Positions 1-7,129 of a stretch of 64,000 bases of DNA are shown piece after piece. Positions within the stretch are counted from its first letter, which is position 1; the number at the start of each line of letters is the position of its first letter. This DNA comes from VXYK01 sp965221585 (GTDB lineage Bacteria > Actinomycetota > Acidimicrobiia > Acidimicrobiales > Aldehydirespiratoraceae): contig OZ244898.1 in assembly GCA_965221585.1 (NCBI GenBank), positions 1-64,000 of the forward strand, read 5' to 3'. Both the position numbers and the translations under genes were made by a program. The notes beneath the pieces were generated by a model. The model had not been told where the DNA came from. It was given only the letters and a program-made list of their open reading frames with translations, and searched no databases.

Positions 1-890
1 TCGCCGGAGTAGAGCTTCCAGGCCACAGCCATCCGGTAACTGCGGTCCAGGATGAACTCCCGACCCTTGATCTTGAAAGCCTCGCTGACGTGGTGCTGTG
101 AGGTGTAGAGCGCACGCCCGTAGGCGATGGCGTTGCCCCACAGGTCGGGTCCGTCGAAGGTGTAGCGGTTGCCGCCGGATCGGGTGCGAATGTAGCTGAC
201 GGAACGGTCCACGGTCCCCGAGATCTCCAACGTACAGTTGGCCCGCACCAGATCGATCGGGTCGTTGCGCAGACGCACCTCCACCGTGCCCCGCCGCTGC
301 TGATCGGCCCCGAACACCTCACACTCCCCGGCCCACTGGCCGCCCACCCGATCCGGCACGGTGTGGGGCCACGAAGCCAGTTCGCGTTCGGCCTCCAGAT
401 GGTCGTCTATCCAGGCCTTGGTCTCGGGGTTGGTGTCGTAGTCGTGTGCATTGAGATACACGCCGTTGAACACCGCGAAGATCGTCGGCCCCTCATACAA
501 CAGCGACGAATAAACCTGGGTGACCCCGTCCGGAAGGATCTGGTTCATGGTGTTCAGATCGGCCCGCCAACCCGGTGCGTAATAGTGCGAGTCCACCAGC
601 GAACCGTAGGGATGGCCCGCCCCGTAGAAGTCGGGGCCCTGGTAGATGCGGTCGTTGCCCTGGTCGTCCACACCGAACTCGAAATCGCGGATCTCGAAGC
701 GGTTGCGCAACGGCCCGGTGTTCATGAAGTTGCACTGCATCCAATAGGTGACATTGCCGTCGGCGAACACGCTGGCCCGGCTGACCTTGTTGAACCCGGT
801 GTGACTGCCATCGGCATCGAACACCGACGGCAGGCCGTACCACTCACCGGTGATGCGTTGCTGCCACTCGGAGGCTTCGGTCTCGCTCAT
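1..890 (-). CDS. Uncharacterised beta-rich protein, C-terminus cut by window edge
   Basis: An open frame begins at the ATG at 890, preceded by a GGAG-type ribosome site, and runs 296 codons without a stop to the left edge, so the C-terminus is missing. The protein starts MSETEASEWQQRITGEW and has no signal peptide, membrane segment or cysteine metal motif. Two stretches look like degenerate repeats of one beta-sheet domain: one opening with GEWYGLPSVFDADG near residue 15 and one with GGQWAGECEVFGADQ near residue 184. This pattern (G-x-W start, alternating hydrophobics, many Tyr/Phe/Asn) is reminiscent of calycin/lipocalin-like barrels, but I recognise no named family. It is the last visible gene of the minus operon with the RCCR-like and PaO-like genes, 57 bp after the preceding stop, so a role with the same substrate is plausible. 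Confidence 0.75.
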   Translation of the reverse strand, partial: MSETEASEWQQRITGEWYGLPSVFDADGSHTGFNKVSRASVFADGNVTYWMQCNFMNTGPLRNRFEIRDFEFGVDDQGNDRIYQGPDFYGAGHPYGSLVDSHYYAPGWRADLNTMNQILPDGVTQVYSSLLYEGPTIFAVFNGVYLNAHDYDTNPETKAWIDDHLEAERELASWPHTVPDRVGGQWAGECEVFGADQQRRGTVEVRLRNDPIDLVRANCTLEISGTVDRSVSYIRTRSGGNRYTFDGPDLWGNAIAYGRALYTSQHHVSEAFKIKGREFILDRSYRMAVAWKLYSG

Positions 891-947
891 GTGGTTGTCT
901 CCGTTCTCGGATCGGCGGTGCGGATGCCCGTGGCTAGGCGCGGGTGG

Positions 948-1667
948 CTAGGTGCGGGCGGCGGTCTTGAGGCTGTTCTGGATGTCGGCGCTGGTCTCGG
1001 GGCCGAGCAGCTGGTCGACGCGGCCCCATACCGGGTCGACATCCGGGTTGAATATGGCTGAACGGTTGCGGGAGTCGCGCCGGTCCAGATCTTCGGGGGT
1101 CGCGTCACCGACAGCGTTGTCGGGCACACCCTCAATCACCAGTCGGAGCCAGTGGTCGCGGTAGTGGGCCACCGCATCGAACACTCCCCTGAAGCCGTCC
1201 TCGTCAGCGCGATGGGCCAGCATCCACGCCGACATCAACTGCCATTGCCGCGGCGAGAGGTGCGCCGGAGTCAGCCCCTTCAGCTGCACGACCTGGTCAT
1301 GGACCTCGGTGAGCGGTCCGTAGCAATGGTCGATGTAGGCCAGGTTCGCGCCGGGGTCCAGGCGAGGGATCAGATCCAGATGGAAGGCGTAGTGAGGCCC
1401 GGCCAAGACAGAGTCGACCGTGAAGTGAGGGACAGGGCTGTGGGCGGGGGTGAACGCGAAGCACATGTGGCTGTCGAGCCCGAAAGCCTCGACGGTCATG
1501 CCCACATACACCAGCGCTGCCACCCCGTCGCGGGACAGCACCCGGTGCGTTCCGACAGCTGAGCCGTCGATCGCCGAGACCAGCGGCGTGTTGACCGTCT
1601 CGGCCATGTCCAGGCGAGCCTCGATCGTCCCGACTGCGCTGAGACAAAGATCAGCGGACAGACTCAT
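948..1667 (-). CDS. Red chlorophyll catabolite reductase-like (bilin reductase superfamily) protein 1
   Basis: A 239-residue protein starting at the ATG at 1667, which overlaps the upstream Rieske gene stop as ATGA (translational coupling). The frame stays open further upstream, but that part lies inside the Rieske gene. The order of motifs matches plant RCCR as I remember it: a central beta region (FTPAHSPVPHFTVDS, then a segment with HLDLIPRLD corresponding to the plant LDLPHRKDL segment) and a C-terminal helix beginning LDRRDSRNRSAIF that resembles plant LERRDKSFRRKSI. An Asp-x-Asp (DVD) sits where the plant protein has its functional DLD. Plant RCCR reduces the open-chain product of pheophorbide a oxygenase using ferredoxin. 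The bacterial substrate is unknown. Soluble, no signal peptide. Family call by eye; an ordinary ferredoxin-dependent bilin reductase is the alternative. Confidence 0.7.
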   Translation of the reverse strand: MSLSADLCLSAVGTIEARLDMAETVNTPLVSAIDGSAVGTHRVLSRDGVAALVYVGMTVEAFGLDSHMCFAFTPAHSPVPHFTVDSVLAGPHYAFHLDLIPRLDPGANLAYIDHCYGPLTEVHDQVVQLKGLTPAHLSPRQWQLMSAWMLAHRADEDGFRGVFDAVAHYRDHWLRLVIEGVPDNAVGDATPEDLDRRDSRNRSAIFNPDVDPVWGRVDQLLGPETSADIQNSLKTAART

Positions 1668-2821
1668 GGCGCAGGGTCCTGCCGCGCCGTGGCTTCGTCG
1701 ACGGTGGGGAAGACCCAGGCGTTGGCCAGCTCGGGGTCGCCGGTCCGTCCCGGCGACGGGATCACCGCCGCGGCTCGCACGGCCTGCTCGCCCGGCAGAA
1801 CTTCCAGCCCCCAGCCTCGATTGATCTGCTCCTGCCGCCAACGGCGGTACGCCAACTGGATCGAGTCGGACTTAACATGGAGTTCCGCCGACAGATCGAA
1901 GGGCAACAGCTCGGGACGCTGACCCTCCACGGTCGGCTGATCCTCCAGGAAGATCTTGATCGTGCGCTGCATCGAGTTCTTGTCGGCCCAGCCGCCCGTG
2001 AAGAACGTCCGCAACATGGCGAACTTCGAGACCGTGACATGTTCATCACGGGGGACCGCGGCGGTGAAGATGCGGATCTCGCCCATCGGCAGGCGCACGA
2101 TCAGCAGCGACACGTTGGGGGGATAGAACCCGGTGGTGGTGCTGACCGGCGGGCGGTCCTTCTTCGAAATGAACTTCCAGAGTCCGGACGGGCGGGGCGG
2201 CTCGAGGTCGACCGTGGCGGTCACCGAAGTCAGGAACCCGTCGCTGCGCTGCTCCTCGAGCTCGAACTCCTCGATCTCGGGTTGGTCGGCGTTGCCGAAC
2301 GAACCGGAGTGTACGAACGGGGTGTGGGCGATGTCGACAGCGTTCTCCAACACCCGGTCATAGTTGGCGTTCCAGGTGAACTCCCCGAATATCGCCCGAT
2401 AGCCCGCAGCCTTCGCCTCGGTGTGCTCCTCGAGACCGTCGAGCACAGGCACCGGCGGTCGCTGAGCTGCGGGAAGGTCACCCAAAAAGACCCATACGAA
2501 GCCGTAGCGCTCGACACAGGGGTAGGTGTCGATCCGGGCCTTGCGGGGGATCGGTAGACCTTCCCGGTTCGCGGGGATCTCCACGCAGGCACCGTCGGAG
2601 GCGTAGCGCCAGCCGTGGTAGGGGCATTGCACACAGTTGCCGACCACTCTGCCCCCGGCCAGCGACCCCCCTCGGTGGACACAGAGGTCGGATTGGGCGT
2701 TCACGGTGCCGTCGGGGCTGCGCCACAGCACCAGGTCGTGACCATGCACGCGGGCCTGGACCGGTTCAGCCGCGACCTCTGCCCCGAACTCGACTGCGTA
2801 CCAGTGGTTCTTTATGAACAT
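1664..2821 (-). CDS. PaO-type Rieske non-heme iron oxygenase
   Basis: A 385-residue terminal oxygenase. The start MFIKNHWYAVEF at 2821 is preceded by AAGGAAG; the frame continues upstream, but that extension has a basic, shadow-like composition. The Rieske [2Fe-2S] motif is complete: C-V-H near residue 46 and C-P-Y-H about 17 residues later. The mononuclear iron motif is perfect, ENAVDIAHTPFVH (E-x3-D-x2-H-x4-H). The C-terminal part (DQPTVEGQRPELLP, then SDSIQLAYRRW) resembles the pheophorbide a oxygenase/LLS1 branch rather than benzoate- or naphthalene-type dioxygenases. No ferredoxin or reductase gene is adjacent, so electrons must come from elsewhere. Being sandwiched between two RCCR-like genes repeats the plant PAO-RCCR partnership and suggests oxidative macrocycle or ring opening. 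The actual substrate is unproven; vanillate demethylase-like O-demethylation is an alternative. Confidence 0.88.
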   Translation of the reverse strand: MFIKNHWYAVEFGAEVAAEPVQARVHGHDLVLWRSPDGTVNAQSDLCVHRGGSLAGGRVVGNCVQCPYHGWRYASDGACVEIPANREGLPIPRKARIDTYPCVERYGFVWVFLGDLPAAQRPPVPVLDGLEEHTEAKAAGYRAIFGEFTWNANYDRVLENAVDIAHTPFVHSGSFGNADQPEIEEFELEEQRSDGFLTSVTATVDLEPPRPSGLWKFISKKDRPPVSTTTGFYPPNVSLLIVRLPMGEIRIFTAAVPRDEHVTVSKFAMLRTFFTGGWADKNSMQRTIKIFLEDQPTVEGQRPELLPFDLSAELHVKSDSIQLAYRRWRQEQINRGWGLEVLPGEQAVRAAAVIPSPGRTGDPELANAWVFPTVDEATARQDPAP

Positions 2822-2850
2822 GTGCTTCTTCCTTGGAGGGGTTGGGTCCT

Positions 2851-3663
2851 TCAGCCGGGTCTTGGCAGTTGCCGGTCGCCGCCCCACAGGGCGCGTACCA
2901 GGCGGTCGGTCATCTCCTCGCCAAAAAACCGTACCGCCATGATGTTGGCGGGGTCTCGTTCGGCGATGTTGCGTCGCCGGGCGAGGTCGTCCGCGGCGAG
3001 CTGTTGACGACCTCGCTCGGGCACGGGTTCGGCTTCGTCGACCCAGCGCAGCCATTGGTCGACTCGCCGATGGGCGAGTTCGCTCACCTGATCGAGCCGG
3101 GCCTCGTCGTGGGTGCGGTTGGGGGTGGTGAAGCAGACGGCCACGTCGCTCAAGGCTTGGCGGATGTACAACGCTCTGGAGGTGAACGGTGCCAGTCCTT
3201 CGTCGGCGCGCAGTTCCAGGAACTCCTCGTTGAGCGGTTGGAAGTACTTGTCGAGCGCTGCGGTGTCGAGCATCAGGTCGCTGCGGGCGTTGAAGTCGAT
3301 GTAGAACCACAGGTCGGGCAGGGTTCCCCAGGCGATTCCGAGATGCGGCACGTCGATCTGCGGACCGAGCCAGGCGGTCACGTGCATGTTGGTGAAACCG
3401 AGGGGTGGGTTGCCGATCCAGGAATGGATCAGCCAGTCCATCTCGGGTCCGCTGTAGGCGGCGAGCCGCCCGGCGGGGTATTCGGCCTCGGCACGGTAGG
3501 ACTCGAGGTCGTCGGTGCTGGGGTCCCGGGCCAGTTCGAACCGGTTCTCGAGCTTGGCCATGAGCTCGCAGGTGATGCTCCAGAGTCGGTTGAACGTTGC
3601 CGTGGTATCTGTCGTGTCCCGTTCGTCGAAGATGTCTTGGACGCCTTGCAACGTCTCGCGCAT
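2851..3663 (-). CDS. Red chlorophyll catabolite reductase-like protein 2
   Basis: A 270-residue protein if started at the ATG at 3663 (MRETLQGVQ). The frame also allows 3711, but that start would lie on a perfect palindrome likely to be an operator, so 3663 is preferred. It resembles plant RCCR along most of its length: a helix with ELMAKLENRF, then GPEMDWLIHSWI, NMHVTAWLG, a strand plus DFNARSDLMLDTAALDKYF (plant: LPHRKDLVLNPDYLKEYY), TSRALYIRQALSDVAV (plant: SPSLFVRSAFSP), and a C-terminal RRRNIAERDP with RFFGEEMTDRLV (plant: RMFGEEVSSRVV). It is the first gene of the minus operon, 29 bp before the Rieske oxygenase. The other RCCR-like protein is clearly divergent, so the two may form a heteromer or act on successive intermediates. 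Reduction of an open-chain tetrapyrrole is inferred from family only. Confidence 0.75.
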   Translation of the reverse strand: MRETLQGVQDIFDERDTTDTTATFNRLWSITCELMAKLENRFELARDPSTDDLESYRAEAEYPAGRLAAYSGPEMDWLIHSWIGNPPLGFTNMHVTAWLGPQIDVPHLGIAWGTLPDLWFYIDFNARSDLMLDTAALDKYFQPLNEEFLELRADEGLAPFTSRALYIRQALSDVAVCFTTPNRTHDEARLDQVSELAHRRVDQWLRWVDEAEPVPERGRQQLAADDLARRRNIAERDPANIMAVRFFGEEMTDRLVRALWGGDRQLPRPG

Positions 3664-3690
3664 GGGTTCCCCGGTATCGTCAGAGGGAGA

Positions 3691-3711
3691 TTGTTCCGTC
3701 AAGCGGAACAA
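3691..3711. promoter_or_regulatory. Perfect palindrome, probable IclR-type operator
   Basis: TTGTTCCG at 3691-3698 and CGGAACAA at 3704-3711 form a perfect 8-bp inverted repeat with a 5-bp spacer. It lies in the divergent region between the RCCR-like/PaO operon (minus) and the CitE-like gene (plus). The half-site TGTTCCG recurs in the promoter region of the IclR gene at 6978, supporting binding of that regulator. Confidence 0.55.
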
Positions 3712-3784
3712 CGTTTCGTTCGGTCCGACAGTAGGGCTGAGCGAAGACGAGTGTCAACAAACAGACCATAGGGGAACCGCCACC

Positions 3785-4600
3785 TTGAGCCGCACCACTC
3801 TCTACGTCCCAGGCGACCGCCCCGACCGCTTCGACAAAGCGCTCGGCTCGGGTGCCGACGCCATCATCTGCGACCTCGAGGACGCAGTCGCCGAAACCGC
3901 AAAATCCGACGCCCGAAACGCGGTACGCGACTGGCTCCGAGCCAACTCCGAAGCGCCCGCATGGATACGGGTCAACAACCGACCGGACCTGCTCGACGAC
4001 GATGCCGCAATGGTGCGCTCACTGGTGGCCGACGGCGTGTCCTTCGCCGGCGTCGTCGTGCCCAAGGCCGACACCGCGGCCTGCACAGCAGACTTCGGCA
4101 ACAGCCCGGTCATGGCTCTGATCGAGTCGGCGGTCGGTGTGGCCGAAATCTACGAGATCGCGGCGATGCCTGCGGTGGTGCGACTGGCTCTGGGCGAAGC
4201 GGACCTGGCTGCAGACATGTGCATGGAACCATCCGCGGACGTACTTGAAATGTGGCCGATCCGCACCCGGGTGGTCGTGGCGTCCGCGGGCTCCGGGCTT
4301 TCGTCGCCGTGTGGACCGGTCCCCACCTCCCTCGACGATCACGAAGCGCTGGTGGCGTCAAGCGAATCGCTGCGCCGACACGGTTTCGGCGGCCGCTCAG
4401 TGATCCACCCCAGCCAGGTGCAGCCGGTCAACGAGGTCTTCACGCCGTCGGCGGAGGCGATCGCTCACGCGGAGGAGGTGGTGGCCGCCCATGAGGCCGC
4501 GGTCGCAGAGGGCCGAGGCGCGCTGATCCTCAACGGTGAGTTCGTCGACGCCGCGGTGGTGCGCCAAGCCCAGGCAGTGCTCGCTAGGGTGCCGCGCTGA
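3785..4600 (+). CDS. CitE/HpcH-HpaI family CoA-ester lyase
   Basis: A 271-residue TIM-barrel lyase related to the citrate lyase beta subunit and malyl-/citramalyl-CoA lyases. TTG at 3785 is chosen as start because AGGGGA precedes it at 3770 and the family N-terminus (SRTTLYVPGDRPDRFDKAL) begins there; the longer open frame runs back into the opposite gene. Typical motifs: ICDLEDAV with the metal-binding acidic pair near residue 36, PKADT, ALIESAVGV with the second metal Glu, LALGEADLAADMCM, and a C-terminal GGRSVIHPSQV. Standalone CitE-like proteins usually cleave (or condense) beta-hydroxy-acyl-CoA such as malyl-, beta-methylmalyl- or citramalyl-CoA. Its position opposite the PaO/RCCR operon and the nearby CoA-transferases suggests a terminal carbon-carbon cleavage step. 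It converges with the nitrilase gene, overlapping it by 17 bp. Confidence 0.85.
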   Translation: MSRTTLYVPGDRPDRFDKALGSGADAIICDLEDAVAETAKSDARNAVRDWLRANSEAPAWIRVNNRPDLLDDDAAMVRSLVADGVSFAGVVVPKADTAACTADFGNSPVMALIESAVGVAEIYEIAAMPAVVRLALGEADLAADMCMEPSADVLEMWPIRTRVVVASAGSGLSSPCGPVPTSLDDHEALVASSESLRRHGFGGRSVIHPSQVQPVNEVFTPSAEAIAHAEEVVAAHEAAVAEGRGALILNGEFVDAAVVRQAQAVLARVPR

Positions 4601-6182
4601 GTACAGCAGAAGCCTGCCAGGGACGACCGCCAACCAGATCGGTGTGGATGGACACCTCACGATTCAAGGCCCGGCCCGGATGCAGGGTGCCGACCAACAA
4701 CCCCTCAGCGGGCGCCGCCTCGACGCTCAAAGGCGTGTTGATGGTGCCGTCGTAGGGGCTGGTGCGATGTGGATTCCACAGCGAATCGGCGGGCGGGTCA
4801 AGCAATATCGCCGCGCCCGCCAAACCGCTGGGCGCGCAGGCCGCCAGACTGACCCGGTTCTCCGCGGCTCGCTCCAGCACCCCGAGCTCGCGTTCCCAGG
4901 AGAGCTCCGGTTGCCAGCACAGTGCCACGACATGGGTACCGGCCACAGCCGCCAACCGCACTGCCTCGGGGTAGCGGTGGTCGTCGCCCACCAGCACCGC
5001 CAGGTCGCCGAATCCGGTTCGGTACAAGTCGACCGAATTGCCGAGATCGGTGACCTGCGGATAGCGGTCGCTGCGGTGGATCTGGGGTTGTTGGTGGACA
5101 AGACCGTGCGCCGCCCAGACCTGGCCGACATGCCGATCCCCCACAAGGGCCGTGGTCACAACCAAGACACCTTCGGGGACCGCCTCGGGAACCGGGGTCA
5201 GCTCCGGCAGCACCACCAGCGCCGCCCCCGAAGCGAAGGCCTGGTCAACGAGCCCGCCGTCGAACTGAACTCCAGGAACGCAGGCAACCGTGACCTCAGC
5301 GGCGAGCCCGGCTGCCGGGGTGGCAGTGTCGGGCCGCGCCAACGGGGTATACACCTCGGGCCGTCGGCCGGCGAGCCGGCTCGGGTCGGCCTCTGAAAGG
5401 TCGACCTCGGCGATGACCACCGCTTCGCCTGTCAGGGGCCCGATGGCCAGCACTGTGCCGTCGGGACCGACGATCTGGCTCTCCCCGGCACCGTTGAGAG
5501 TCTCGGGCGGCACGCCGAGCGACTCGCTGAAGGCATCCACACGGTCGGGCGGCAACAGCGGGCCGACCTTGTTGGCGGCAACCACGAAAACGCCGTTCTC
5601 GGCGGCTCGAACCGGAACATGCAGAGAGGCTTCGTCGCGGGCGAACGAATTGAGGTTGTTCAACAACAGCCGCGCACCGCGCACCGCGAAGGTACGAGGA
5701 ATCTCGAAGGTCACGCCGTCCATGCACGAATACAGACCGACCGGACCGAAAGCGGTCTCAGCCACGGGACTCGCACCCGCACCGCAGCTCAGAAACGCCC
5801 GTTCGTTGCCCATCAGCATCTGCTTGTCGGCAGTGGCGGCCACACTTCCAGACGGGTCGAACAACACGCCGGTGACCGTCACTCGGTCGTCGGTTCGAGG
5901 AACGGTCACCGCCAGCGCGGCATATACCCCGTGGTGAGCGACCCTCGCCGCGAAGGTGCGCATCCAGTAGCCATCGAGGGCCACGGCGACGGCCCGGCAG
6001 TGAGCGGCGTCGTCGTATACCGAGATGTGGTTGCAGAACTCTGGTAATACCACCAGGTCTGCGCCGCTCTCGGCGGCTGCGTCGAGCATCCGCAGGCAGG
6101 TGACGAGGTTCTCGCCGAGGTCGCTGCCAGCGGCGAACTGCACCGCCGCCACTTTCAGGCGGTCGGTCACTGCAGTTGGCAC
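4584..6182 (-). CDS. Tandem nitrilase-superfamily C-N hydrolase, second domain degenerate
   Basis: A 532-residue protein with two nitrilase-fold halves. The first half (about residues 8-275) has the full Glu-Lys-Cys triad: E48 in VLPEF, K120 in ADKQMLMGNER and C153 in LYSCMDG. The second half (about 295-530) repeats the fold (VLPELTPVPE, then LAVLVGDDHRYPEAVR) but has Asp where the nucleophile Cys should be and no clear catalytic Lys, so it is probably structural. Such enzymes hydrolyse linear amides, carbamoyl groups or nitriles. It follows the IclR gene by 3 bp and is surely co-transcribed. In this island it could deamidate a half-amide intermediate; the substrate cannot be named. Single-domain members are normally about 270 residues, so the length itself indicates the fusion. 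Confidence 0.82.
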   Translation of the reverse strand: MPTAVTDRLKVAAVQFAAGSDLGENLVTCLRMLDAAAESGADLVVLPEFCNHISVYDDAAHCRAVAVALDGYWMRTFAARVAHHGVYAALAVTVPRTDDRVTVTGVLFDPSGSVAATADKQMLMGNERAFLSCGAGASPVAETAFGPVGLYSCMDGVTFEIPRTFAVRGARLLLNNLNSFARDEASLHVPVRAAENGVFVVAANKVGPLLPPDRVDAFSESLGVPPETLNGAGESQIVGPDGTVLAIGPLTGEAVVIAEVDLSEADPSRLAGRRPEVYTPLARPDTATPAAGLAAEVTVACVPGVQFDGGLVDQAFASGAALVVLPELTPVPEAVPEGVLVVTTALVGDRHVGQVWAAHGLVHQQPQIHRSDRYPQVTDLGNSVDLYRTGFGDLAVLVGDDHRYPEAVRLAAVAGTHVVALCWQPELSWERELGVLERAAENRVSLAACAPSGLAGAAILLDPPADSLWNPHRTSPYDGTINTPLSVEAAPAEGLLVGTLHPGRALNREVSIHTDLVGGRPWQASAVLSAAP

Positions 6183-6185
6183 CGG

Positions 6186-6968
6186 CTAGGCACCGGGGCG
6201 GGCCCCGAGCTTCGTCGACAGCGCGCGGGTGACCTCCACGACCGCGGCGGCCGAGCTGGCAATCTCGTCGCGGAAGCGCTCAATCGGACCGCTGACGCTG
6301 ATAACCGCGACAGGCGCCTGGTTGTGGTCGAGTATCGGCGCGGCCACCGATCCCGCGTCGTGCTGACGTTCACCGAGCGACACTGCGAAACCCTGCTGGC
6401 GAACTCGGCTGAGTTCCGCCCGCAACTCGTCGACGGTGACGATGGTGGACTCGGTCATCGCGTCGAGCGGGTTCTCTGCGAGGTACAGGTCGATCTCGCC
6501 TTCGCTGAGCCAGGCCAGGAAAGCCTTGGAGGATGCGCCTGCGTGCAGCGGAAACGACCCGCCGATGGGCACGGTCATCTTCACCTCGCGCGGAGGTGTG
6601 ATCTGGGCCACGTAGACGCGCCGGTTGCCGTGGCGCACTGAGAGGGTGGCGGTCTCGTCGGTCGCGGCGCTGAGCCTGCGCATCTCGTCGAGCGCCAGGC
6701 TGCGGATGTCGAGCTGGTCGCGGTAGGCAGTGGCCAGTTCCAGCACCGCCGGCCCGAGCATGTAGCGCCGGGTCTCGGGGTCGGTCGTCAGCAGGTCGCG
6801 TTCGCGCAGCGAGGTGAGTATTCGATGTACCACCGCCTTGGACACCCCGAGTTCCTTGGATATCTCGGTGACACCGAGGCTGCTCTGTGCTCTGGCGAAC
6901 AGGAACAGCACATCAGCGGCCCGCTCGATGGCGGCGACGCTGCGAGGGGTGCTGGTGACTGGGTCCAT
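6186..6968 (-). CDS. IclR-family transcriptional regulator
   Basis: A 260-residue regulator. The N-terminal winged helix (about residues 8-70) includes SLGVTEISKELGVSKAVVHRILTSL, the usual IclR helix-turn-helix (quoted here across two helices, residues ~30-55). The C-terminal GAF-like effector domain ends with VISVSGPIERF. IclR proteins typically sense a small carboxylate or aromatic pathway intermediate. The gene reads away from the first CoA-transferase gene, with near-palindromic TTCC/GGAA sites in the shared promoter, so autoregulation and control of both directions is likely. It is transcribed with the nitrilase gene. The matching palindrome at 3691 suggests it also controls the PaO/RCCR operon and the CitE-like gene. 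Confidence 0.93.
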   Translation of the reverse strand: MDPVTSTPRSVAAIERAADVLFLFARAQSSLGVTEISKELGVSKAVVHRILTSLRERDLLTTDPETRRYMLGPAVLELATAYRDQLDIRSLALDEMRRLSAATDETATLSVRHGNRRVYVAQITPPREVKMTVPIGGSFPLHAGASSKAFLAWLSEGEIDLYLAENPLDAMTESTIVTVDELRAELSRVRQQGFAVSLGERQHDAGSVAAPILDHNQAPVAVISVSGPIERFRDEIASSAAAVVEVTRALSTKLGARPGA

Positions 6969-6977
6969 TGGTTCTGC

Positions 6978-6994
6978 TGTTCCGCTCAGAGGAA
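6978..6994. promoter_or_regulatory. IclR-type operator upstream of iclR
   Basis: TGTTCCGCTCAGAGGAA contains the interrupted palindrome TTCCnCTnAGnGGAA, 10-26 bp upstream of the IclR start codon. The TGTTCCG half-site is identical to the arm of the palindrome at 3692. Position suits autorepression. Confidence 0.5.
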
Positions 6995-7081
6995 TGAGGT
7001 TAGCGGTTGTTCGCTGTCAAGGTCTGTGTTCGTCGAAAGGGGGCTCGGATCGCTGGAAACGGTTGCCAAAGGCCTTGATTG

Positions 7082-7129
7082 TGCGGAACACTAGGGCCGA
7101 TGTTCCCCTGGGAGAAACGACGTTCCGCA
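7082..7129. promoter_or_regulatory. Widely spaced inverted half-sites before CoA-transferase 1
   Basis: TGCGGAAC at 7082-7089 and its exact reverse complement GTTCCGCA at 7122-7129 flank the leader of the CoA-transferase gene; the second copy touches the ATG at 7129. The element matches the TGTTCCG half-site seen at 3692 and 6978. It may be a pair of regulator half-sites; function is inferred. Confidence 0.4.

Noticed and set aside
2822..3310. N-terminal extension of the Rieske oxygenase frame
   Set aside because: It is Arg/Pro-rich and overlaps the upstream RCCR-like gene; a good ribosome site precedes the internal ATG at 2821.
2833..3771. Plus-strand open frame opposite the second RCCR-like gene
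   Set aside because: The minus frame matches a protein family along its length; the plus frame does not.
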